This document shows positions 1 to 9,305 of a stretch of 64,000 nt of DNA, in pieces. Numbering within the stretch: position 1 is the first letter of the stretch; every line of letters starts with the position of its first letter. The position numbers and the translations under genes were made by a program. The DNA comes from Chrysogorgia sp. JL179-B06 (Eukaryota > Cnidaria > Anthozoa > Scleralcyonacea > Chrysogorgiidae): NCBI GenBank assembly GCA_035772405.1, contig JAYKKM010000504.1, positions 1,238,001-1,302,000 of the forward strand, read 5' to 3'. The notes beneath the pieces were generated by a model that was given only the letters and a program-made list of their open reading frames with translations, was not told the DNA's origin and made no database searches.

Positions 1-135
1 ATAAAATAAATCGGATCCGAGATCAGGAACGGCTTGGATCTCGCGTGATAAGGGACTAAACGCCGGTCGATATTAGCACCCTCGCCCTCAGGCCTTCGGC
101 CTTCGGCCGGCGCTTCGCGCCGGGCGAGGGGAAAA
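1..135. repeat. GC-rich hairpin repeat block, copy 1
   Basis: A GC-rich block in otherwise AT-rich DNA. It matches 56832-56955 over almost its whole length with scattered substitutions. The distal part folds as a hairpin in which CCCTCGCCC pairs with GGGCGAGGG around CTTCGGCC/GGCGCTTCG arms; this copy has an extra CTTCGGC unit in the loop. It abuts the truncated end of the polymerase pseudogene, so it marks an insertion or a rearrangement boundary. I do not recognise the family; a structured RNA-derived repeat or a transposon terminus are both possible. Confidence 0.8.
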
Positions 136-178
136 TATTTTAAAATAAAAATAGTATCAAATCTACCCCCGTTATGAG

Positions 179-1921
179 CTATCCAAACGGAATTTGTTTG
201 TTCAAACATAAATTCACATAAAGTTTCAATAACATTGTTTTCAAAAATAAATTGTCTATTCCCACAACAACTAACTTTTTCAATAGTATTATCGATAATT
301 TCTTGATCCTTTTTTTCAAAATTTTTTGTTTTTTTAAATTCAATATGTTGACATTTTTACATACCTTTTGGACGATACAATAAAAAGGTACGAGCAATTT
401 AGTTTTGTTTACTTTTGTTTCAAAATCAAAAAAAAATAAAGTGGGTTCACTTTCTTCACCCTTGTTATATTCAAATGAAAGGGGTTTCACATAACAATAA
501 TGAGGTTGTTTCATGTATTTATCACAATGAAAACAAAATCGTTTGCTACAATCATGTTTAACTGTTTTATTAGAAAAAATGAAAAAGGATCGAGGACAAA
601 TTTTGTTACAGGTTTTACGAAAAAAATAATATTGACAAGGTGTTAAACGGCTATAATTACTTTTAGAAGGTTTAAAAATTTTATTTGTTAAATGATTTGT
701 AAAACAATTTTCATCATAAAAAATTATATCACAACTACTACAAATAAGTTTATTATTTTTATCTTTACAATTATTCGGATATTTATAACATCGTAAATAA
801 GTTAAATTATTTGTAGTACATAGGTGGTTATGGATATATTCATGTCGTGTAAAATAACTCATACATTTAACACAAAAAGAATTGGTGTTAAGTTTAGAAA
901 ATTCCTTTATGCTTAAAACTACATCGTAATGATTATTATTTAACCATAAACACACAATTTCATTAGTCAATTTAATAAGATTACCTTCACTATCAGTTCG
1001 TGAATCATAAATTATATTATCGGAATGAGTGTCAGCATACACTAACAAATCAACGCCCTGTTTTTTTAAATAATTATTATATACAAAATTAAACTGTGTA
1101 GCATCAACATTATCCTCGGCTATCCCACATTCTCGATATACATTTCGAATTTCTTCACAAGTAAATAAATCATCAACAGGTTATTGGGTTTTCTTTTCAT
1201 TATAAAATATTTATCGTCTTGTTTTAAAAATGATAAACCCACTAATATTGCTAAAGCAAAACAGCAATCTTTCACTGTACGAAATAATACATGGCTAAGA
1301 ATATAAAATACACCCGTGCGAAATTTACGACCATATTTTTTTACATACATATTACTTTTCACACCACCTTTATCAGTAGCATTTCCCTTATTCAAACTAT
1401 TATAAATACTCTTTTTCCATAGTACACTATTTTTTTTTTATTTGTACTTATTCCTGCGGGGAAAGTTTGAACTATTACCTTACTATTCCAACCATTAGCT
1501 ATTATTTCTTTATTACTCTGTATAAAAAGTTTCCATAATATTTAAGAAATATTTAATGTCAAAGTTTTTCACGGGTAAAACGGCTGTAGAGAAAAAACTT
1601 TTTGGAGCATTACTAAAGATAAATCTAACATAATCAATATCACTTTTTACATTTGCGCGCGATGTTAATTAAATAAGAAAAAACCAACGATAACGATTGA
1701 ATAAAACTAATAAAATTAACCGTTTTTTCCCGTGAAACATTCAATGAAAAATGTTGTTCAGTGACTTTAAATTTTTCTCTACTAATAGTTTCTATATGAT
1801 TAACAGAAAGATAATCGTCTATTTTTTCATTTTTCTTACTTTCTTTTTTCTTATTAAATAAACTTACAATTTTATCTATATCTTTTTGACTATATTTTAA
1901 TTTTTTCTGATCATCATTCAT
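179..1921 (-). pseudogene. polB: Polinton/adintovirus-type protein-primed DNA polymerase B, decayed N-terminal part
   Basis: Three open stretches on the minus strand (1640-1921, 1120-1395, 179-1048) and the sequence between them read as one N-terminal polymerase region broken by frameshifts. The last stretch has HYDV, then a series of Cys/His clusters (C59-x2-C62, later CSSC, CFHC) and FFDFET at residues 206-211, which is exonuclease motif I (D208, E210) of family B enzymes. This layout of zinc-ribbon-like cysteines before FFDFET is what Polinton and adintovirus polymerases show. Only the N-terminus remains: polymerase motifs are missing and the gene runs into the GC-rich repeat at 1-135. In a working element this enzyme would copy the linear genome by protein priming. 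It cannot be functional here. Confidence 0.75.
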
Positions 1922-2123
1922 CTTCTTTTTTTTTTCTAAAACAAGAAAAACATTTACTTTTATTTTTATTTATGTTTTCGTTTTCACCATCAACACGATC
2001 AATAGTAACATCGTATGAATCCTGTATATTAATACATGTCAACGTAACTATAGGAGGGATTTATTTTGATAATAAAGAACCCATTTAAAAAAAAACTAAA
2101 ACAAAAAAAAGAGTAAAAAAAAT

Positions 2124-2996
2124 ATGAGTGAAATTGTTTATATTGAAATATATTTAAAAACGTATAATTTACCTTATATCGGATATGAAATTCAAGATAA
2201 TGATCCTTCAATATTATTTACTCCGTATCTTTTAAAGGAATGTTTACTAAATTTTACAGAATATAAATAAAAGATAATACCTATTTCATCAAAGATTTTA
2301 AAACAAAGAATAACAGAATTAAAAAAGGAAATATATAACTGTCCCGAAGATATTATCTATAAAGTAGAATGTTTGGTAAAATTTATTCAGAAACATGAAA
2401 AAAATAATTATTATTTAGGAATAAAAACAATATTTAAAAAAAAATGGTAAGAATTAAGTTACAATCGAAAAAAACGGAACACTGATAAATCTCAAAGTAT
2501 ACGTCACGTTCTTCAATGTAGAAGTAAAACCTTAAAAAAAATAAGATGTCGTAAACGAACAGCAAAAACAAAAAAATGTTGGATTCATTTAGCAAAACAA
2601 AATAACTTACGTATCAAGAAATCAAATATCCCCAATACTGGTGAAGGATTATTTGCTTGGAAAAAACCTTTTAAACCCGATCGTAATATTTCTTATTACA
2701 CGGGTCAAAAAACAACACAAGCCAAATTGGACCGTAAATATGGTAAAAACAATAATGCTGTATATAGTATTTGTAACGATGCAAACAATTGTATCGATGC
2801 TTATTTGACAACTCACGCAGCAGCACGTTATGCGAATAATGGGAAATCCGGTTCTATATATAAAAATAATTCCGATTTTGTTTACGATCCAAATAATAAA
2901 AAAATGCATTTAGAAAGTATAAAACATATAAAAGCACATGAAGAAATTTTTGCAGACTATGGTGATAACTATTGGAAGAGAAAACAACCTTCATAA
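2124..2996 (+). pseudogene. SET-domain protein (putative lysine methyltransferase) with two in-frame stops
   Basis: A single frame runs 290 codons from ATG 2124 to TAA 2994-2996, interrupted only by TAA at 2268-2270 and TAA at about 2448-2450. The first part is Lys/Tyr-rich and unrecognised. From residue ~173 it is a SET domain: GEGLFAW and SYYTG (SET-N), CIDAYLTT...ARYANNG (equivalent of the R-x-x-N-H-x-C region, but the His is absent), and EEIFADYGDNYW (terminal E-E-x-x-x-D-Y-G). SET enzymes transfer methyl groups to protein lysines, often histone tails. The last ORF segment (2727-2996) is open and could still be translated. The divergent neighbour is polB; the next gene starts 2 bp downstream. 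Confidence 0.65.
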
Positions 2997-2998
2997 CA

Positions 2999-3286
2999 AT
3001 GGTTATAGGAAGAAAAAGAAATTATCGGGGTGGTGATTTTAAGGGGAAAAAAAGGCAACGTGTGGGTATTTTTAAAGGGAAAAAAAGGCAACGTGGAGGA
3101 AATAAAACAATCAGTAAATACAGCAATCTTTTTATAAAAGATTTTAAAAAAGAGCTTAAAAAAGGAGCTAATTTAGTAAAAAATATAGCAAAACAAGGAA
3201 CAAAAAAAATCAAAGTTCATTTTCAAAAAGGAGGAATTGTGTATCATAGACCCAGAAACAATCTTGAAAAGATTTTAATGTATTAA
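2999..3286 (+). CDS. small very basic protein, possible core/DNA-condensing protein
   Basis: 95 codons starting at ATG 2999, directly after the SET gene stop, so the pair was probably co-expressed. An in-frame upstream ATG at 2972 lies inside the SET gene and is less likely. The protein is rich in Lys, Arg and Gly, has two near-identical FKGKKRQR repeats at about residues 14-33 and repeated Gly-Gly (YRGG, QRGG, QKGG). Adenovirus and adintovirus core proteins are small, basic and cut at Gly-rich sites by an adenain-type protease, so a similar virion DNA-condensing role is a reasonable inference. There is no sequence match that I can name. Confidence 0.5.
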   Translation: MVIGRKRNYRGGDFKGKKRQRVGIFKGKKRQRGGNKTISKYSNLFIKDFKKELKKGANLVKNIAKQGTKKIKVHFQKGGIVYHRPRNNLEKILMY

Positions 3287-3329
3287 TTTTAAATAAAAAA
3301 AAACAAAAAACATTCATTGTATTATTTCG

Positions 3330-3896
3330 TTATGTACATAAGAGGTTATTGTTCATGGAATATTTTTTTACACTGGAGAAATTAGGGTAATACACATTAC
3401 ATTCGCATTCCCCTTTACATTTTTTACAAGAGTATGTTACAGTTTTATTATAAACAAAAAAATCATAATATAATGCTATAATACTCCTAAAGCACTCATA
3501 AGTAAAACAATGTTTTCTATCATAATCTATTATCTTTAAATATTCTTCAATTCCTTTGTTGTTGATATGCGGGAGTCGGTCATCATTCCATGCTTCACAT
3601 ATTTTACGAAGAAATTCATAACATTCTTCTGGAATTTCGTGATTCTCTTGATGTATAATATACATCTGGGGATTTTTTGAACATTCTACTTCCAGTATAA
3701 ATTTATACCGCAAATATGCTTCATAATCAGCTATAGATATTAGTAGATGATATCTTGATTTTTCAACTTCCACACTTCCTACTAATTGCCAAAAAAAAAC
3801 GGATTCCAAATAACTATATTGTGTTAAATCGTGATAAATCTTATATCCCTCTTGATTTATTGCTCTCTGAAAAATAGCCATTACACTTACACACAC
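3330..3896 (-). CDS. hypothetical protein of the viral block (188 aa)
   Basis: Open for 188 codons; the second Met (residue 6) may be the real start. I do not recognise it. It is acidic to neutral, rich in Tyr, and ends with a small Cys cluster, SCKKCKGECECN, that could bind a metal. A TATA-like sequence (3914-3922) lies about 20 bp upstream of the first ATG, and the gene upstream on the same strand (3931-4626) ends 34 bp away. It is convergent with the basic protein gene, with a 43-bp gap. The intact frame in a decaying block makes it likely to be a real gene of recent viral origin. Confidence 0.5.
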   Translation of the reverse strand: MCVSVMAIFQRAINQEGYKIYHDLTQYSYLESVFFWQLVGSVEVEKSRYHLLISIADYEAYLRYKFILEVECSKNPQMYIIHQENHEIPEECYEFLRKICEAWNDDRLPHINNKGIEEYLKIIDYDRKHCFTYECFRSIIALYYDFFVYNKTVTYSCKKCKGECECNVYYPNFSSVKKYSMNNNLLCT

Positions 3897-3930
3897 ATCT
3901 TGAAAAAACGATCTTTATAAATAGACATAT

Positions 3931-4626
3931 CTACGTATATCCATCGGAATAAACAATAGAAATATCGTAATCAATATAGGGTTTATCAGCTTCACCCGTT
4001 TTAATACCATATTTATAAAAAAAATGATCATCTATAAATTTAATGTTTTGAATCAATATAAAATCTTCGTCAGCAGGTAAATTATAAGCTAACTCTGCAA
4101 AATGTTTATTATCGTTAAAGAAATTTTTTTCAGGATCAATAAACAATTGATTAAAGCTAAAATAAGGTTTACTAGGTTTTCCAATATATGCCCGAAAATC
4201 ACCCTGTTCGAATATCTCTTTTTTAACTTGAACAATACTCCATCCTAATGCATCGTGATATTTTTTACTAATATTATTTTTAATTTTTACATCTATACTA
4301 TAAATTATTTTTCGTTTATTCCAAATTTTTTTTCTGGCTTCTAATTCTCCCATAAGATAATTCTGTTTTGCTGTTTGAAATGATCTATTGTCACCAAATG
4401 TCAATGAAAAATCAGTAAATATTCCTGGAGCTCGAATATTTGTTTTAATTTTAAAACCGTCAAGAAAACTCGTTGGTATTACACCTTGTATCCAAGTACT
4501 TTCTTGAAACTCATATAAATTGTCTACTGTTTTTAAAGCAACTGTTCCGTATTTTCTTGGATGATAAAGCCAAAAACGTTCACTTTGATGGATAATTTTT
4601 TTCTGACTCATTTTATTGCTTTCCAA
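3931..4626 (-). CDS. hypothetical protein of the viral block (231 aa)
   Basis: Open for 231 codons with no internal break. The sequence is a mix of short aromatic-rich beta-like segments (RFWLYHPRKYG, FTDFSLTFGDN, PYFSFNQLFID, FILIQNIKFIDD, DYDISIVYSDGY) with few helices, in the manner of a jelly-roll or other beta protein. A minor capsid role can be imagined but I see no diagnostic motif. A second Met occurs at residue 6. TATAAATA on the minus strand (4652-4659) sits about 26 bp upstream of the first ATG, suggesting a very short leader. Confidence 0.5.
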   Translation of the reverse strand: MESNKMSQKKIIHQSERFWLYHPRKYGTVALKTVDNLYEFQESTWIQGVIPTSFLDGFKIKTNIRAPGIFTDFSLTFGDNRSFQTAKQNYLMGELEARKKIWNKRKIIYSIDVKIKNNISKKYHDALGWSIVQVKKEIFEQGDFRAYIGKPSKPYFSFNQLFIDPEKNFFNDNKHFAELAYNLPADEDFILIQNIKFIDDHFFYKYGIKTGEADKPYIDYDISIVYSDGYT

Positions 4627-4989
4627 TAAGAGAAAAAAATTAAGAACCTTTTATTTATACTATATGTATAATGATATCATTTTTTATATATTTAAATGTA
4701 CAAAGAGTTTCTATGATCATCTTAATTTTTTTAAAACTTCTCTCCTTCAATTTTTACAAAAATATTGTTTTTGACAAGATATACATCATTAAGAAAATAA
4801 AAACGTTCTTATGTACGTTTTATTTTTAAAAAATAAACATTTCTTAAATGTACTTTTGCAAATTTTTTAAACAATCTTTGTGTTTCTAAAAATAAAAGGA
4901 AAATACATTCAATATTTTTTTGATTTTTTTAAAATCAAAATACACTAGTGTATTTTTTTATTAGGAAAAAATTCAGGAGAGAATAATTT
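4627..4989. promoter_or_regulatory. AT-rich intergenic region with TATA box and palindrome
   Basis: This gap lies upstream of the 231-aa gene and downstream of the 106-aa gene, both leftward. It contains TATAAATA (minus, 4652-4659) and a perfect 20-bp palindrome at 4937-4956 centred on CACTAGTG and flanked by A and T runs. No ORF is supported. The palindrome could be a protein-binding site or a terminator-like hairpin. Confidence 0.4.
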
Positions 4990-5310
4990 TTAAAAATTAA
5001 ATTCCTTATCATACATAGCCAGTACAGATCGTTCATTACCATCATCTTCTAATTTACGATACAAACATGCAGCAAATAAAAGACATTCAAACAAACTACA
5101 ATGATATAATAAACATGTTAGTTCACTTGTATGATACCAACAATTTCTTGGTTTAAGATTATAAAACGAAAGTAAATGATCGTACTTCTCAATTCCAAAA
5201 TATTCAAGATTAACACAATATAAAATAGTTTTTTCTTGAAGTGTTTTAACTAAAGAAGATTCTTTATCACCACCTTTATACCTGATAATAGCATTCGGGG
5301 AAAAATACAT
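4990..5310 (-). CDS. hypothetical protein of the viral block (106 aa), Cys-rich
   Basis: Intact 106-codon frame. The middle is Cys/Leu-rich (CWYHTSELTCLLYHCSLFECLLFAACLY) and partly hydrophobic, which could be one membrane-associated or packed helical segment; there is no clear signal peptide. TTATAAATAG on the minus strand at 5331-5340 lies about 20 bp upstream of the ATG. It follows the 139-aa gene on the same strand after a 55-bp gap. Function unknown. Confidence 0.45.
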   Translation of the reverse strand: MYFSPNAIIRYKGGDKESSLVKTLQEKTILYCVNLEYFGIEKYDHLLSFYNLKPRNCWYHTSELTCLLYHCSLFECLLFAACLYRKLEDDGNERSVLAMYDKEFNF

Positions 5311-5365
5311 TACGAAATAAATAACTTAATCTATTTATAAGTTCACTTTGACTAAAATAATCTCT

Positions 5366-5785
5366 TCATTTTTTTTCGGATAAATAGTCTAAATCATGAC
5401 ATCGATATTGATAGTAGACGGTAGAACGTTCACTTCGAGTTAGTTCTTTGTAGGGTTTTAACTTGCCATCATAACAATGATAAATAAAATACTTCTTCGT
5501 TTGAAGTTCGAGAAGAGTTACTTCACGATAACTGGGTCTCTCTCCCTTAAACTGGTAACATTTACAATCCATTATATGTGTGATATGGGATAAAAATAAT
5601 TTTTGTCGTTCTTGGGATATTTCTTCTTTACATTTGTTTAATGCACAATTATATTTACCCATATACAACTCCTCGATACTCTCTTCAGATTTGTTCTGTT
5701 GATTATCAGTTGTCTCTAACGGGATGTAGTCATCTGCTTCTTTAATTTCGCTGTTCACGTTCTTCTTCTCAAATATTTTTGCCAT
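5366..5785 (-). CDS. hypothetical protein of the viral block (139 aa)
   Basis: Intact 139-codon frame starting MAKIFEKK. The N-terminal 40 residues are charged and likely disordered; the rest has scattered Cys and Tyr (CALNKCKEE, MDCKCYQF, YHCYDGK, YRCHDLDY). I recognise no family. It is the first of a run of leftward genes and faces the 418-aa gene across the 412-bp repeat-containing region 5786-6197, which probably holds its promoter; a TCAGTC initiator-like sequence lies about 25 bp before the ATG. Confidence 0.45.
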   Translation of the reverse strand: MAKIFEKKNVNSEIKEADDYIPLETTDNQQNKSEESIEELYMGKYNCALNKCKEEISQERQKLFLSHITHIMDCKCYQFKGERPSYREVTLLELQTKKYFIYHCYDGKLKPYKELTRSERSTVYYQYRCHDLDYLSEKK

Positions 5786-6197
5786 CTCTCTCTCTCCTAC
5801 ACTCAGACTGATATTAATTATTTTCGAACTTACATCAGGTTTTATAATTGCATCTTGCGTTACTATGTGTTACTGTGGGTAGATTAGTTTGACCAATCAG
5901 AGCTCGTTCATTAAAGCTTTCATGTCATACAGATGATTTGTGATACTCATGTACAATGATTGTGTGTTGTGGGAATTAGAGACGCGAATCCATAATTAGC
6001 GATTTCTTCTAAACAAATACTCTGGGATTAGTTGACTCCAATGATGTGTTGTGGGATTAAAGACACGAATCCCTAATTTTGATCTTAAAACACACACTGG
6101 GATTAGTTTATATGTTGTAAGTCACAATAGTAATTTTCAAATTTTTATCAAATCAATTTCGTGTTAAATTCTTCATCAACACTGGGTAAGATCGTGT
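5786..6197. promoter_or_regulatory. divergent intergenic region with direct repeats
   Basis: Between divergent genes. Two diverged direct repeats of roughly 85 bp occur at about 5960-6045 and 6046-6115; each carries TGTGTTGTGGGA, then GACRCGAATCC, then a later CTGGGATTAG. An inverted CCAAT sequence (GACCAATCAGAG) lies near 5890. The arrangement fits a bidirectional promoter or enhancer; an origin-like role is possible but unproven. Confidence 0.5.
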
Positions 6198-7454
6198 GTG
6201 GAAATATATATTTTAGCGAATGGAAAAATAGTATATATACAAGTCGATTTTTTAAAAAAGGCGTTCCATCACTCGTTTTTGAGAATGTCGTTAAAAATTG
6301 GTGATAAAAGAAACTATGAGCAAGCTAATGATCAAGAAATCAATATTAAGACGATATTGAAAATTGTTTATTATATACAACATTTTCGTAACCGTTACAT
6401 TGGATTATTATTTGCCATCTGTGACTTATGTGACTATTTCTATGGGGGAATTATTGAATATATGGAAATTGAATCGAGACAAATTGGTCAGGGTTATGGA
6501 GACTACGCATATATTGAAAAAATGAAAACTGAAATGAACCAAGATGAATGCAAGGATTGGCGAATCTTAACAGATAAACAACAATATATAATACCCGTAG
6601 TTCATACACAACGAAAATATTTTATTTATGGTGAAAACCTATGTTCGCGTTATCATAAATTACTATTAATACCCGCTCAAACATTAGTTAAATATATTTT
6701 TTATTTGACTGATAATCATTCAGATAATTTTTTTATTGAAATTCAAACACGTTGTTACCCTAGAAATGATATTTACCAATTTATTTATATTACTATTAAT
6801 GATGATCAAACTACCATTCCTAAAGCCATAGGATATGGAGGGTCTTATCTTTGTAATACATTACATAGACTTAATCGTTGTTTTATTCGTGAATTTACAT
6901 ATTGCTGTATTTATTTATATTTTTTAGATCCGTTTTATTTGAAGTCTACTTTTTATTATATGTATAATTTAGATAATTTTGAGAAAATAGTTTATCAACT
7001 AGCAAGTTGTTTTATTTTCTTTTGCGAAAATCATAACCCTATATCAAAAATTAACGCTAATAACGATAGGATTTATAATTTTAATCTCGATAAGATTGTT
7101 AAGCTAATGATAACGAAACCCCCGCCTATTACCTGTTGTTATAAAAATTGTCAGAATTACTCTTATTGGTTTAAATTGTTTTATAAGACAAGTGAAAATT
7201 ATAAGTTTAAAGTAAGTTTATTTTCTGATCTAGTTAAAAATAATAGTATTATACAAAATAATAGACCTATTAGTTTACAATTTTACCCTCCGCATTTGGA
7301 TATATTATATAATTATACTATAAGGGTAAGGATTACATCTGATAATACTAGATCATATACTTTTATTATTAAGAGTATTATAGAAGCATATAATATTAAC
7401 TATGAAGATCCTGACATTATAATACAGAGTATTGAAAAATTGTATTTAGACTAA
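6198..7454 (+). CDS. hypothetical protein of the viral block (418 aa), largest intact ORF
   Basis: Intact 418-codon frame, the longest in the block. It is rich in Ile, Tyr, Asn and Phe, as AT-rich viral proteins are, and has paired Cys (CDLCDYFYGG at ~75-84, CCYKNCQNYSYW at ~314-325). I see no hexon, ATPase, integrase or protease motif. The size would suit a structural protein but there is no direct evidence. The ATG follows the repeat-bearing region 5786-6197. The 3' end overlaps the convergent 135-aa gene by 9 bp, a compact arrangement. Confidence 0.55.
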   Translation: MEIYILANGKIVYIQVDFLKKAFHHSFLRMSLKIGDKRNYEQANDQEINIKTILKIVYYIQHFRNRYIGLLFAICDLCDYFYGGIIEYMEIESRQIGQGYGDYAYIEKMKTEMNQDECKDWRILTDKQQYIIPVVHTQRKYFIYGENLCSRYHKLLLIPAQTLVKYIFYLTDNHSDNFFIEIQTRCYPRNDIYQFIYITINDDQTTIPKAIGYGGSYLCNTLHRLNRCFIREFTYCCIYLYFLDPFYLKSTFYYMYNLDNFEKIVYQLASCFIFFCENHNPISKINANNDRIYNFNLDKIVKLMITKPPPITCCYKNCQNYSYWFKLFYKTSENYKFKVSLFSDLVKNNSIIQNNRPISLQFYPPHLDILYNYTIRVRITSDNTRSYTFIIKSIIEAYNINYEDPDIIIQSIEKLYLD

Positions 7455-7853
7455 TTTTAAAAATTCAAAGAATATATTCAACAACCAAAACCAATTGTGT
7501 TTTTTGTCATTGGGGAATAAAATGAATTTAAGATAAGAATTTCTAAAATCTAAAATTGTTTGACGTACAAACAATTTTATATAATATTCTTCATTATCAA
7601 TGATTTTATATCTAAAAAAACATAGGATTAAAGCAAAAAATGCTATTATTTGTCCAATTTCATGTCTATCCATCCGATTATATACATCCAAAAGTTCACG
7701 TGGAATTTTTAAATGTTCAATAATATTTTTAAAAAAATTCTCATGATCGTCAAGACATTTCCACACACTTTTTTCCATATTTGTATTGATTTGTATTTCA
7801 AAACGTGCCAGTTCTTTTACCATAATATTCCACGCCTCCATGATTTCACACAC
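7446..7853 (-). CDS. hypothetical protein of the viral block (135 aa)
   Basis: Intact 135-codon frame, predicted largely helical (MVKELARFEIQINTNMEKS, FFKNIIEHLKIPRELLDVYNRM). Alternative starts are Met 1 and Met 5. TATAAAAT on the minus strand (7884-7891) lies about 30 bp upstream, inside the 3' end of the preceding gene. The 3' end overlaps the 418-aa gene. No family recognised. Confidence 0.45.
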   Translation of the reverse strand: MCEIMEAWNIMVKELARFEIQINTNMEKSVWKCLDDHENFFKNIIEHLKIPRELLDVYNRMDRHEIGQIIAFFALILCFFRYKIIDNEEYYIKLFVRQTILDFRNSYLKFILFPNDKKHNWFWLLNIFFEFLKLV

Positions 7854-7881
7854 TTTACTGATTTTTTTATTTACAACAATA

Positions 7882-8112
7882 TCATTTTATACATTTTGGT
7901 TTTCTTTTTTTAAATTCATGCTTTCTTTTTATTTCCTTATTATTATCCATTATATATCGTTTTTCCATAAGATCACTCGTAAATTTTTGAGAACGCCATT
8001 GCAAATATTGTTTATTTATATATAGTTTCTCAATATAGAGACCCTCTAACTCACGATATTTATCGCGTTGTGTACAAATAATATCTTGATCATAATTCGA
8101 ATAGATTGTCAT
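7882..8112 (-). CDS. small hypothetical protein (76 aa) overlapping the H3-tail-like gene
   Basis: Starts at ATG 8112-8110, which shares ATGA with the stop codon of the upstream 297-aa gene (8109-9002). This suggests coupled translation by termination-reinitiation. The protein is basic and ends EFKKRKPKCIK, which could act as a nuclear-localisation-like tail. No family recognised; the frame is short, so the call rests mainly on the overlap and on the tight spacing to the next gene. Confidence 0.4.
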   Translation of the reverse strand: MTIYSNYDQDIICTQRDKYRELEGLYIEKLYINKQYLQWRSQKFTSDLMEKRYIMDNNKEIKRKHEFKKRKPKCIK

Positions 8113-9002
8113 TCGTTTTTCTTCATAATGTTCATCGCCCTTTTTTCACGTTTCATATAAATTAAAGAACGTTTAAAACATCTTTTCTTCAATGGAGGAT
8201 CGTTCAATACTTCTCGATCGTCTTCCTCTTCTTCTTCTTCTTCCTCTTCTTTACACAGTTGTATTTCTTGTGGAAATAATGGTTGGGGTGATGTAGACAT
8301 AGGTGGTGGTGGTGGTGGTGGTGGTGGTGAAAGAGGAATAGGAGATAATGTTGGGGAAAGAGCGTTTGCTAATTCATCAACAATTTGTAATAAATGTGTT
8401 CCTTGAACGGGTACCATTTCATCACACATTCGTATTAAATTCGCCGGAGAAGGAATAGGGATTTGTCCAAAGAAATCAATGGGCATTTCGTGTATGTAAT
8501 TATCTAATTCATCTTCTTGAGCGGGTAATTCGTATACCTGTGGCGGTGAAATCGTTTGCGGAGGAATAGGAGATGTATTATACTTTGCTTGCGGCGTTTG
8601 AAGAGGTATATTATACTGTGCTTGCGATAGTAGAGGTGGTGAATTTACTTGCGGGAGTAGAGACGGTATCTTTGCTTGCCGTGGCGACGCGTTATACTTC
8701 GCTTGCGGGAGTAGAGGGTATATGTGACTGGACTGTGCTTGAGCAATCGGTACAGCGAAATTTAATTGCGACTGTGCGATGTCTTTAGTTGGACGATGTT
8801 TGACGTTCTTTCTTCTTCTGATTTCTTGACTGCATGATGTATATTGTTCATCATCTGAAATATCCAGACCCATTTTACGATATTCTTGTTGCTGTAGACG
8901 TCGTTGTTTTAACATTTTGGGAATATCTTTTCCTTTACTTTCAATCCGAGCAATAGTTTTTCCACTTTCAACATTTTTCTGGGTCTGCTTCACACGAGCC
9001 AT
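8109..9002 (-). CDS. Pro-rich acidic protein with histone H3-like N-terminal tail (297 aa)
   Basis: Intact 297-codon frame from ATG 9002-9000. After Met the protein starts ARVKQTQ; aligned without gaps to histone H3 (ARTKQTA) this keeps A1, R2, K4, Q5, T6 and, further on, G13-K14. A basic stretch follows (MLKQRRLQQQEYRK). The middle is Pro/Gln-rich and has three related repeats, QAKYNASP, QAQYNIPL and QAKYNTSP (about residues 100-150). Then come runs of about nine Pro and nine Glu, encoded by in-frame trinucleotide repeats, and a basic C-terminus. This composition suits a nuclear regulatory protein. The H3 resemblance suggests mimicry of the K4 tail but is short. A TATA-like box (TTTATAAG, minus, 9038-9045) lies about 36 bp upstream. 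The next gene overlaps by ATGA. Confidence 0.55.
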   Translation of the reverse strand: MARVKQTQKNVESGKTIARIESKGKDIPKMLKQRRLQQQEYRKMGLDISDDEQYTSCSQEIRRRKNVKHRPTKDIAQSQLNFAVPIAQAQSSHIYPLLPQAKYNASPRQAKIPSLLPQVNSPPLLSQAQYNIPLQTPQAKYNTSPIPPQTISPPQVYELPAQEDELDNYIHEMPIDFFGQIPIPSPANLIRMCDEMVPVQGTHLLQIVDELANALSPTLSPIPLSPPPPPPPPPMSTSPQPLFPQEIQLCKEEEEEEEEEDDREVLNDPPLKKRCFKRSLIYMKREKRAMNIMKKNE

Positions 9003-9305
9003 AATTATATTGTGACTAAAAAATTTAGAATCAAACGCTTATAAAAAACAAGCTAAAAAATATGGGATAACCTGATTGGTTGAACTTGATTCCATAATAA
9101 AAAATCGGGGTATTCTCATTGGTTGAATGATAAAATAAATATTATAAGATAGCCTTGACGATTACTAATACATGTAAATCTTTTTAATCTTTTTGTTGAC
9201 TTAATGCTAGGGTACTCGTTGTTTAAATATTTATCGGTAAAACGTTGTAGGGAAAGACATAAAAGCATATGTTAGGAGTAATATTTTTTTTAGAACACTT
9301 TCAAA
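9003..9305. promoter_or_regulatory. divergent promoter region with CCAAT motifs
   Basis: Between the leftward H3-tail-like gene and the rightward 89-aa gene. Two similar segments carry ATTGGTTGAA (near 9074 and 9119), which are inverted CCAAT boxes about 45 bp apart. TTTATAAG serves the leftward gene (9038-9045) and ACATAAAAG near 9258 the rightward one. No ORF is supported here. Confidence 0.45.

Noticed and set aside
2124..2996. Alternative genetic code (TAA as sense) suggested by the SET gene
   Set aside because: Other genes of the block end at TAA or TGA at sensible places, and polB is broken by frameshifts as well, so decay explains the stops better.
8573..8788. 71-aa plus-strand ORF rich in Val/Leu
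   Set aside because: It is the antisense shadow of the Pro-rich repeats of the 297-aa minus-strand gene.
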